From Samsoniella hepiali (taxonomy: Eukaryota > Ascomycota > Sordariomycetes > Hypocreales > Cordycipitaceae), in assembly GCA_001455915.2 (NCBI GenBank), contig LNDK02000066.1, positions 5,332,001 through 5,396,000 on the forward strand: DNA of 64,000 nt, given 5' to 3'. The notes beneath the pieces were generated by a model. It saw nothing but the letters and a program-made list of their open reading frames with translations. It had not been told where the DNA came from and searched no databases. This document shows positions 22,316 to 31,027 of this stretch, one piece after another. How positions within the stretch are numbered: the stretch's first letter is position 1; every line of letters starts with the position of its first letter. Position numbers and translations under genes: made by a program.

Positions 22316-23357
22316 AGCTGAGGCGGGACAGGCCATGGGACGTGCTGTAACAACTTGTACAAGACTGTGATGCCTGCGGCAGATACAAGTCACTCTGGAT
22401 CAAATGATCTTTTACTCTCTACATACTGTATTTTAATGAAATTTATACCCACTTTGATTTGAAACATGGTTCGCTGTCCAACAGATGAAGGGAGCTTACC
22501 GTTCATGCGCATGCGACCAGTGTCTCGTCTTGAAGTTTGGTTGTCCTCTGACCTCTGACACGTTATCATGTCCGTCGTCTGCGGTCAACGCTGACAAAGC
22601 CCTCATTCAGACGAAGCTGTGCGGAGGCTTGTTGAAGTCGTACTGAGTGCAGGGTCGATCATCGTAGGGCCGCGGAGATGCGCGCTGCAAGGTTAGCTAG
22701 AGATGAATGCACGACGAAATAATTATAATTATAAAAGAATTATAATTATAATATGGGCCCAACTATGAAATGAGCAGGCATGCTCGTGCTAGCAAGGTAG
22801 CTGGCTCGCGGTTGTCTCAGTCTCGACTGTGGGCAGGGAGAAGCCGAGAAGCCGAGCCAGGCACGAGACCGTCACTCTTTGAGCCTTTGTCAATCTCAAT
22901 GCTGCCCACATATCTAACATGATCAGCGCCATGTAGATTATGAGCTGACCATGTCGTGCAGAGTGCCTGATGATGTGGCCACCAAACGCTGCCCAGCGCT
23001 ACGTAGCGTCATGTCACCTTGTTTGTATTAGGCTCAAAGCATCCACCCATATTTTCTAGCGACCCGAGTGGGCGGTTCGACAGTATTGTCTTTGTCCTTG
23101 TACTATCCACTCCTTTGCAAAACCGAAAGCAAGGATATCCTCGTCAAGCTGCCCTTTTCCCTTTCCCTCGCCATTCACAGTATTTATACAGCAGAAACTG
23201 CCCTCGCCAGCACCATACCAAAGCAACCACAACGCAGGCGCTACGTCGAGCTCTGCTCTTTATACGCCAGTCGGGCAGCACCCGTCAAGTTACCAAGAGA
23301 CTCCCTTATTACCCGTCGGCCCCGATTCGACCCAGAAACTCCATATTTCTGCAAGAC
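22316..23357. other. Intergenic, 1 kb
   Basis: Contains the 3' flank of the RCC1 gene and the promoter/5' UTR of the phosphatase gene. Apart from an AT repeat at 22721-22750, nothing is recognisable. A longer in-frame leader exists from 23019, but it reads as 5' UTR. Confidence 0.5.
22721..22750. repeat. AT-only direct repeat with hairpin potential
   Basis: AATTATAATTATA occurs at 22721-22733 and again at 22738-22750, separated by AAAG. Each copy is nearly its own reverse complement, so the pair can form a cruciform or hairpin. Confidence 0.7.
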
Positions 23358-24877
23358 ATGGACAAGATACCCATACACAAACTGCGGCGCAAGCCGAAAC
23401 CGCCCGCCATCGAGACCTCGATCGATCGCCACCCGATAGGCACAGCGCTGCATCTCGCGCCTGAAGCCGCTGCGGCGTCCAAAACCAGCAAGTCGCCCAT
23501 CTTCGCCTCACGGTTGTCGCCCTTTCGACGACTGCGCGGCGGGAAGCGCGCGAGGAGCTGCTCCCCAGCGGCCAGCCAGCTGGGCGAGCCCGTCGCGGCC
23601 GTGGTCAGCAACCGCGCCAATTCCACAAACGAGCAGGGCGAGGAACCGAAATTACGAATAATCCCAGCCTTCCTAACACAGAGCGATCAGGGTAAGTTTG
23701 GCACGAAAAGAGGTCCGGGTACGGAATGCGCCGTCGCAGCAAAGCTAACAAGTCCGCAGAAGTCCTACATCGATTCACAGAAATAATACACGAAGAGAAC
23801 GAGCGACTACAACCAACCACACGTCCCGTCCACGAAACAATACCATGGACCTACTATCAAACCGAAACCGGCCCAGGGAAAAACGGCATGGATCGATACT
23901 TGAATATTCGGCCGTGGAGTCATAATCGCGTCAAGCTCAACGTCCCAGAAGGTGCCTTGGACTACGTCAACGCATCGCCCATTGCGGTGCCGGCTTCGAA
24001 CGAGGCGACGCCAGCATATAAATACATTGCCATGCAAGGGCCGACGGTGCAATCGCTCGACTCTGTATGGCGCATGGTGGCCGAGAACACGACGTCGACG
24101 GCCGTCATTGTCCAGCTGACGACCATGTTTGAGGGGGAGCAGCCCAAGTGCGCGCAGTACTTTCCGTTCAGCGACCAGGACAAGACGTGGGCGCTCAACG
24201 CCGGCGACGACGCGTGGGGCGACGGCTGGACCGCGACGCTCACGTACGACTCGACCGAGGTGCTGTGCGCCGGCGCCATGGAGCGCCGCAAGCTGCTCCT
24301 GCACGTCGCCGGCGAGGACGCGCCGCGCACCGTCTGGCACTACCTCTACCTGCGCTGGCCCGACTTTGGCGTGCCCGCGCTGACGGACGTGCACAGCTTC
24401 TTTGCGCTGATGAAGATGTCGCGCGCGCACGCCGACGCCGATACCGACGCCGGCGAGCCGCGCTTCATCCACTGCAGTGCGGGTGTCGGCCGCACGGGCA
24501 CCTTTATCTGCCTGGAGCACCTGATGCGGGAGCTCGAGCTGGGCGCGTTGGATACCGTCGACACCGCCGACGCCGACGATGACCTCATCTTTGACACGGT
24601 GGACGCGCTGCGCCGGCAGCGCCGCTTCATGGTGCAGAGCCCGCAGCAGTACATGTTCATCTACCAGGTGATGCGCAAGCTCTGGAGCGAAAAGTACGGC
24701 CTCGACGACGACGACGATGATGATGATGACAATGATGACGAGAGCCGCCGCGCGGGGCAGCCCGCGCTCAAACGCTTCGAAATGGCACCGGACCTGGCCG
24801 CGCCGGACGACGAGTCGGCGAGCAACAGCAGCCCAATTTCGGACGGAGGAGCAAGTCTGCACCCGACCCAGGGCTAG
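23358..24877 (+). CDS. Protein tyrosine phosphatase (classical PTP domain)
   Basis: Two exons, 23358-23691 and 23760-24877, giving 483 residues. The intron has GTAAGT, branch GCTAAC and acceptor CAG. Residues 1-110 are a basic, Ser/Pro-rich probably disordered region. The PTP domain contains the Tyr-recognition motif (RYLNIRPWSHNRVKL), YVNASPI, the WPD loop (WPDFGVP, about 311) and the P-loop HCSAGVGRTG with nucleophile Cys350. All catalytic elements are present. The tail has an aspartate run from GAC/GAT triplets (about 24703-24745) and ends Ser-rich. It dephosphorylates phosphotyrosine, probably in the cytosol or nucleus; yeast Ptp1/Pyp-type enzymes are the closest known class. Confidence 0.9.
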
Positions 24878-25406
24878 CGTCCCTGGCGTCGTCGCCGTCG
24901 GTGAAGGGAGTATTTTGATATACCCTGTATCGAGGATTAGACAGTTGCATGACTAGCCCAGGGGGGGCGAAGCGGCACCTAATATGTCCATTGTAATTAT
25001 CATTAGCATTATCATTGGCATTAGCATTATCAAAAACCTGCATTATTCGTTGTCTGGTTTCTACATATAGAATAAAGGAAGCTCTCAAGGGCAGATAAAT
25101 TAATCAGCTTACGTCAGTGTCGGGTGTAGGCAGGAGAGCGAGGTTGAAGAGTCGTCGCAGTGCCTAGTGACCTGAAGCAAGGTAGATGTTTTTAAAAATC
25201 GATTCATTTAAATCTTGGCAAATACATCTCTGTATATATAACGCCGTAAAAACATAGTAACTACATTTGAAAGACTATCTACAAAAGAAAACATGTCCAA
25301 TTCCCATCGTCTGCCTGGAACAGAATGTTGCATCCCTGTATTTCACAGATATTTCCCTTTCCTTCTTTTTCATTTCTCTATTTTTTTGGCAACCACAAAG
25401 CGTCAA
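24878..25406. other. Convergent intergenic region with short tandem repeat
   Basis: 3' flanks of the phosphatase and the wall-protein genes. A degenerate 12-bp tandem array (ATTATCATTAGC and variants, about three units) lies at 24997-25031. Otherwise AT-rich with no gene. Confidence 0.55.
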
Positions 25407-28400
25407 CTAACCCCGTGTAACTATGAGCGTAATCGTCTCCCGCCTCGTCACCGTATCGTGCTTTGTCACCGTCGCCGTCTCCGTGAGTGTGTACACCACA
25501 GTAGGTAAGCCGCTGACCACCTTGGTCGTCGCCGTCGCCATCGCCGCGAGTCCCGCCTGGGACAAGGGCGAAGTCGACGGTGCCTTGCTGCCGTCGTCGT
25601 CAATTGGGATGATGATGTTGGTGGTCGGCACGGGGCGGGACGTGTACCGCGGCGGGCTGCTGTAGGTCTGGGTGACAATGATCTGATCGCCCGACTTGAA
25701 CGAGCGCGAGGAGGAGGTGGTGGTGGTCGGCGGGGGCGGGGGCGGCGCTGAAGAAGTAGGAGGAGCAGGCGGCGTAGAGGTGGTGAGCGCGGGCGACGTT
25801 GAAGGAGAAGAGGGTAAAAGATGCGTAGACGTGCTCGTCGCGGGCGGCGGTGAAGAAGAAGGCGAAGAAAAGGGACGCGTAGAGGTGGTGAATGAGGGTG
25901 ACGCTGAAGAAGAAGAAGGTAGGAGAGGCGTAGACGTGCTCGTCGTGGGCGGTGCTGCAGAGGAAGACGGAGGAGCAGGAGGCGTAGACGTGCTCGTCGC
26001 GGGCGGTGCTGAAGAAGAAGAAACAAGGGACGTAGACGTGCTCGTCGCGCGTGGTGCTGAAGAAGAAGAAGAAACAAGAGGCGTAGACGTGCTCGTCGTA
26101 GGCGGTGCTGAAGAAGAAGAAGATACAACAGGCGTAGACGTGCTCGTTGTCGGCGGTGCTGCTATAGAAGAAGACGAAAGAGAGGGGCTCGAAGGAGCAA
26201 GAGGCGTAGTGATGAACGTGGGCGGCACTGAAGAAGAAGAGGGTAAAAGAGGCGTAGACGTGCTCGTCGTGGGCGGTGCTGCAGAGGAAGACGGAGGAGC
26301 AGGAGGCGTAGACGTGCTCGTCACGGGCGGCGCTGAAGAAGAAGAAGAAGAAACAAGAGGCGTAGACGTGGTCAACGAAGGCGGCGCTGACGAAGAAGAG
26401 GGTAAAAGAGGCGTCGACGGGGTGGACGCGGATCGCGGCGCAGATGGGGTGGATCTTCCCCGTGTTATGGTAGTATAGCTTGTCTTCACGGTGGTGCTGG
26501 TGACAATGACGGTGTCCTCCGTCGTAGTAGAGGAAGACGGTGTCGTGGTTGTAGCTGTACGCTGGGACGTGGTTGTTTGAGTTGGTGTAGGTACTGGCGC
26601 ACTAGACGACGACGATGCCGACGAAGGCGCAGCAACCGGCGTTGACGATGTGACAGACGACAACGACGATGACGAAGGCGCAGCACCCGGCGTTGACGAC
26701 GGTACCCCCCCGCCATTGCCGTTCAGTATCGCCAGGGCCGCGTCCGGGTCGCTGCACCGAATCACGGCGGCGTCGGCGTTGCTCATGGGAAGCGCGACGC
26801 AAATCTCCTTGCCCTCGCAGGGCACCGTCGCGTACTTGCCGTTCGCGCCGCACACGCCCTGCGTGCGCGAGCCGAGGCACGCCACCTTGCCGGCCACGCA
26901 CGGCGAGTCGGGCGTGAGCGCCGCAAACGCGGCGTTGAGCTGCTTGGCGTAGAGCAGGTTGTTCTGGTACACCGACGACGGCACCGCGGAGCTGCCCGTC
27001 GGCAGCGGGCCGATGGTGACGGAGGGCAGGTTGGTGTCCAGGCCGCCCGTCGGGGTCAGGCTCGGGAGCGGCGTCTTGGAAGAAGCAGGTGCCGTCGTCG
27101 TCGGCGCCGCCGCCGGGGAGGACGAGGGCGAGGCGGAACTGGGAGGTGGTGTGCTGGAGGACGGAGGGCTGGTGGAAGTCAAGCCGGCCGAGGTCGTACT
27201 AGTCGTGACCAGTGTGCTAGACGACGAAGACGTCGGGCTGGAGGAAGTTAAGCTAGTAGAGGCGGTATTGGATGTGACCAATGTGCTAGATGAAGACGTC
27301 GGGCTGGTGGAAGTAAGTCCAGTCGAGGTCGCACTGGTTGTGACCAGTGTGCTAGATGAAGACGTTGGGCTGCTGGAAGTCAATCCAGTCGAGGTCGTGC
27401 TGGTCGTCACCAGCGTGCTAGATGAAGACGTCGGGGTGGTGGAAGTTAAGCCAGTCGAGGTTGTGCTAGTTGTGGCCAGTGTGCTAGAAGAAGACGCCAG
27501 ACTAGTTGAGCTTGTGCCCGTTGAGTCGAGTGTGCTGCTAGTACTTGTCCCCGACGACGTAGAAATTGCGCTCGAGGAAGGCGTTGTAGCGGGACTCGTC
27601 CCCGACTGGGCTGTACTGGTCTGGACGGAGGTGCTAGTAGGAACACCTGGAGCTGAACTCGTGGGAATTGTAGACGAACTACTAGACAGCGACGTGGTCG
27701 TGGGACTCGTAGACAAACCAGTAGTAGACAGCGGCGTGGTCGTGGGGCTTGTAGTCGCTGCTTGGGACGAAGTCGAGCTTGAATTTGGCCCTGATGAGCT
27801 GGCGGGATTGGAACTCGACGGCAAACCAGACGGACTGCTGGTGGACGAGAGTCCGGACGTCGATGATGTAGGAAGCGAAGACTCGGAGCTTGATGTTGCT
27901 GAGATGCCACTAGTTGCAGTGGTCCCAGGTCCCGAGGCAGGCCCCGAGGTTGTGGCCGTTGTCGCACTAGAAGAAGTAGAAGTTGGACTAAACGTCGCTG
28001 GAGCCGAAGATGAAGGTGGAACCGAAACGGTTGAGCTCGTGGATGGTAGGCCTGGCGAACTTGACGTAGGCGTGGGGTTCGGGCTGGTTTCAGCATGACT
28101 AGAAGAAGCTGTAGGCACGACACTAGAGCTACTGCCTGGTGTCGAGGTTGATCCCAAGCTAGAAGAGACAACTGGCGAGGACTGACTCTGCGGCGGAGAT
28201 GGTGTGTTCGGGGCAGAGGTGGCGGGCGAGGTCGAACTCGGCGTCAAAGTAGGCTCCGTTGCGGCGGGTGAGCTCGACATTGGTATAGAAGAAGTCGCAG
28301 CGGGGGGAGAAGAGGATATAGGCGTCGTGTGAAAGGTTTCGGGGGCGGTAGGCGAGGACTGGGCCGAACTAGGAGGAGTCTCTCCAGGCGCGGACGAGCT

Positions 28401-29075
28401 GTTTACTGACGTCGGAGTAGTCTCGGCGGGAGCAGAGGGCGCAGAGGTGGGTATCGAAGACGTGGGTATCGAAGACGTGGGTATCACAGTTGGCGAGTTG
28501 TTTGCCGGAGTAGTCTCGGTGGGAGAGAAGGGAACTGGCGAAGACGGGGGTGTCGGAACTGGCGAAGACGTGGGTGTCAGAGCTGGCGAGTCGTTGGCCG
28601 GCGTAGTCTCGGTGGGAGCCGTGGGCGAAGGCGTGGGTGTCAAAGTTGGCGAGTCGCCTGTCGGAGGCACCTGACCTGACGTTACGGGAGTCTCGTTTGA
28701 GTTCTGCGTCGTTGGCGGCAGAAGCGAGGGTGGGATGGATATGGTGGATGAGGGGAACGTCGTGAACTCGGGTCGTGGAATCGATGCGGAAGTTTCGTCT
28801 CCGGAACTACTCGAGGAAGACTGTGTGAGCTGTCTCTTGTGCTTGTCCGCGATTTGCCAGTCATTAACATACCCAGTGGGCTGCTCATCGGCGCCCGAAA
28901 CTGCGCCCGAACGTGGAAGCCTAGACGCCGTGTTAGTCGGATGTTTGGTCGAAGCCGTCGCCGCATGCGCAGGAGGAAGCACAGACCATTTGTTCAACCG
29001 GCCAAGAGGACCAGCCGCAATAGGCTCAAAAATACCAAACAGGCACAGGGTAGAGATGGCCACTGCGGACCTCAT
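25407..29075 (-). CDS. Large secreted Ser/Thr/Pro-rich protein with CBM19-like chitin-binding module
   Basis: Single open frame of 1222 residues. It begins with a signal peptide (MRSAVAISTLCLFGIFEPIAAG). Most of the length is Ser/Thr/Pro, as in heavily O-glycosylated wall mucins. Around residues 708-775 is a compact Cys-containing module (NAAFAAL, then SPCVAGKVACLG, QGVCGANGKYATVPC, GKEICVALPM, VIRC) matching the CBM19 family found in fungal chitinases and wall proteins. No catalytic domain is visible. The C-terminus (...TLIVTRG) lacks a hydrophobic GPI signal. It may act as a chitin-anchored wall or adhesin-like protein; this is inference. Copy-number variation in the repeats would be expected between strains. 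Confidence 0.8.
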   Translation of the reverse strand: MRSAVAISTLCLFGIFEPIAAGPLGRLNKWSVLPPAHAATASTKHPTNTASRLPRSGAVSGADEQPTGYVNDWQIADKHKRQLTQSSSSSSGDETSASIPRPEFTTFPSSTISIPPSLLPPTTQNSNETPVTSGQVPPTGDSPTLTPTPSPTAPTETTPANDSPALTPTSSPVPTPPSSPVPFSPTETTPANNSPTVIPTSSIPTSSIPTSAPSAPAETTPTSVNSSSAPGETPPSSAQSSPTAPETFHTTPISSSPPAATSSIPMSSSPAATEPTLTPSSTSPATSAPNTPSPPQSQSSPVVSSSLGSTSTPGSSSSVVPTASSSHAETSPNPTPTSSSPGLPSTSSTVSVPPSSSAPATFSPTSTSSSATTATTSGPASGPGTTATSGISATSSSESSLPTSSTSGLSSTSSPSGLPSSSNPASSSGPNSSSTSSQAATTSPTTTPLSTTGLSTSPTTTSLSSSSSTIPTSSAPGVPTSTSVQTSTAQSGTSPATTPSSSAISTSSGTSTSSTLDSTGTSSTSLASSSSTLATTSTTSTGLTSTTPTSSSSTLVTTSTTSTGLTSSSPTSSSSTLVTTSATSTGLTSTSPTSSSSTLVTSNTASTSLTSSSPTSSSSSTLVTTSTTSAGLTSTSPPSSSTPPPSSASPSSSPAAAPTTTAPASSKTPLPSLTPTGGLDTNLPSVTIGPLPTGSSAVPSSVYQNNLLYAKQLNAAFAALTPDSPCVAGKVACLGSRTQGVCGANGKYATVPCEGKEICVALPMSNADAAVIRCSDPDAALAILNGNGGGVPSSTPGAAPSSSSLSSVTSSTPVAAPSSASSSSSAPVPTPTQTTTSQRTATTTTPSSSTTTEDTVIVTSTTVKTSYTTITRGRSTPSAPRSASTPSTPLLPSSSSAPPSLTTSTPLVSSSSSSAPPVTSTSTPPAPPSSSAAPPTTSTSTPLLPSSSSVPPTFITTPLAPSSPSLSSSSIAAPPTTSTSTPVVSSSSSAPPTTSTSTPLVSSSSSAPRATSTSTSLVSSSSAPPATSTSTPPAPPSSSAAPPTTSTSTPLLPSSSSASPSFTTSTRPFSSPSSSPPPATSTSTHLLPSSPSTSPALTTSTPPAPPTSSAPPPPPPTTTTSSSRSFKSGDQIIVTQTYSSPPRYTSRPVPTTNIIIPIDDDGSKAPSTSPLSQAGLAAMATATTKVVSGLPTVVYTLTETATVTKHDTVTRRETITLIVTRG
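25700..26440 (-). repeat. Short-period repeats in the C-terminal part of the wall protein
   Basis: The block GGCGTAGACGTGCTCGTCG recurs many times at intervals of about 50-60 bases, encoding alternating TSTSTP and PSSSSAPP segments. Repeat lengths are irregular, consistent with slippage and unequal exchange. Confidence 0.7.
27180..27500 (-). repeat. 66-bp (22-residue) tandem repeats in the wall protein
   Basis: GTGCTAGATGAAGACG-type units recur at 27283, 27349 and 27415, exactly 66 bases apart, with diverged units on both sides. They encode TTSTTSTGLTS/TPTSSSSTLV-type 22-residue repeats. Confidence 0.8.
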
Positions 29076-30511
29076 GGTGCTCGTTTGGGCTGTGGTGGTC
29101 GCGAGGACGGATGCGTTTTCGCTCTTGTAAGTGCGTATGTAAGAAGCGACGAAGAATCGGCTGCGGGTATTTGATGGGAAGGAATGAATAGGAAAAGAAG
29201 GGCTGCCAAAAAGAAAATTGCAGAAAATAGCAAAAAAAAAGAAGAAGAAGAAGAAAACAGGCAGCAGGCGAAGAGTATCCGGGAGAGAGAAGCTTTTCTA
29301 AGCGGTGCCAACGATGAAGCTGTCCTGTAAACACAGCAGTGAATGAAAGCGCAAGAAATAAAAATAAAAGAAAGGTAATCAAAGCAATCGACGAATGAAG
29401 ACGAATGCGAGTAACAATATGTTTTTTTGTCAAAAGAAGCGAAAAAAGAGAAAAAGACAGTTGGGGACAAAGCGACCAAAGGAATGTACTAGGCGAAAGA
29501 ATGGGTGGTGGTGGTGATGGTAGTAAGTGGGCGACGAAGGAGAGAAGGGGGGGGCACCGGAGAAGAAATTATAACCTAGCCCGCAGCTTGGAAGCTTCAG
29601 AGCTTAACAATAGGTTATTATTAGCAGACAGGGTGTAAGTGTTAAAAAAGACCCCCCGTCCGCCCGATTACAAGGCCCTCTGTCGATGGCCAGTGAATGG
29701 GGAGGGGACCGGGTATAGCGGCCATGCAGCAAGCCGGCCCAAGCCAAGTAAAATTGGACAGAATTCAAAATAGAATCAAAAGGGTAAAAAGAAGAAAAAT
29801 TAAAAGAAAAAAAAATTACTTTTCGCCGGACCAGGGGAGTAATGTAAGTAAAAAGAGGCCAACTCGGTTTTTTGCATGCGCCCTGTCCAACGAAATTGTT
29901 CCTGAAAGCTGCGGGCGGCTAAAACATACTGTCGCAGCTTTCTTTTTGGCGCCGTCCTGGCCAATGGCTGCGACTCCACCAGAGGCCCCCGCTGTTTCGA
30001 TTTGTTCGATGGCGGGCGCGTACGACTTGCATGCGCTGGGGTCGGACTGCATGAGCTAAGAACAAGGAAGGAAAGAAAAGGGACCCCAAAAATACAACTA
30101 GCAGGGTTTGACATGGTCATTTTGGGTAGGGGATACGACTTGTTTTCTTTCGTTGATTGGTGTTTGTGGCACTGCACCCAAGGGGGGGTGTTGGCTGTGC
30201 ATGGCTGATACTGCCTTCCCGCCGGCGGACAGTACATGCAACTGGCGTGACATAACTTTTGTACGCGTTTGATGAATCTGGCCAAGTGTGGAGCGTACTC
30301 AACTTCTGTCAGGCCCCTGTACCTCTTGTCGCTCCCAATAGCTTCTACCTGCCCTTGGGATCTCTGCCCCCCCCCCCCCCCCTCCCCTCCGAGTTTCTGG
30401 TTTCCGGCTCCCATTCAATCCTGACACGAAGTCTAGACCACTCTCCAACCTTTCTCGATCCGACAAGCCCCCTTTCCCTTCCCGGGCGTCAAGGCCGTGG
30501 TTGGTTGGCTG

Positions 30512-30550
<39 letters not shown>

Positions 30551-31027
30551 GCCGCTCTGTCACACAGTCCTAAAACTGGCCAAACCACAACCTCAAAGCC
30601 CCGACGTGCCACGACAGGTCCAGATCCAAAAAAAAAAAAATTGTCTCTTTAGATTCGTTATAGTATACAAAAAAGGGGGTTTTACTTATACAATATATCC
30701 TCGCGCCGTCTAAAATCACACTGTACCTGGGGTATCAGACTTGATAAAAAGAAATATCTAACCGCTGTCCGCCCCCCTCCAGACAGCTTGACGCCACACA
30801 CCCATGGCTGCAGCCAGGCATGTACTCTTACTCTGCTTCGCCTGAAACGGGTCATGTTTGCTTTCCCTCTTCTCTCCCGAGAAAAACGGCCGCTGCTCAA
30901 AATCGGCCACCTGACTGTTGGCCCGCCACCGTACCCCCCCGGGGCCAGACTCGGACACATGCGCCCACCTTCATATGGGAGTCTAGCGCCTGACTATTTC
31001 CGTCGTCTGCCCCCCCGCCTGGTCTGA
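29076..31027. other. 2-kb intergenic region with low-complexity tracts
   Basis: Between the start of the wall-protein gene and the 3' end of the next gene. It is rich in A-tracts and C-tracts (C16 at 30367-30382; A-runs near 29812 and 30628). The first 500 bases are likely promoter/5' UTR of the wall-protein gene. No gene is supported. 30245-30325 resembles 61075-61145 (see findings). Confidence 0.5.
30513..30549. repeat. (TG)n microsatellite
   Basis: About 18 uninterrupted TG dinucleotides. On the + strand this follows a GT-rich lead-in (GGTTGGTTGGC). Confidence 0.9.

Noticed and set aside
23807..24862. 351-codon minus-strand frame over the phosphatase
   Set aside because: Shadow of the GC-rich PTP exon; Val/Arg/His-rich and without recognisable motifs.
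25700..27500. Regular repeats considered as a CRISPR array
   Set aside because: They are coding repeats inside a eukaryotic Ser/Thr-rich gene with no spacers.
25696..28098. Two long plus-strand frames (Val/Glu/Gly-rich) over the wall-protein gene
   Set aside because: Complement of Ser/Thr/Pro repeat codons; the minus strand has the signal peptide and the Cys module.
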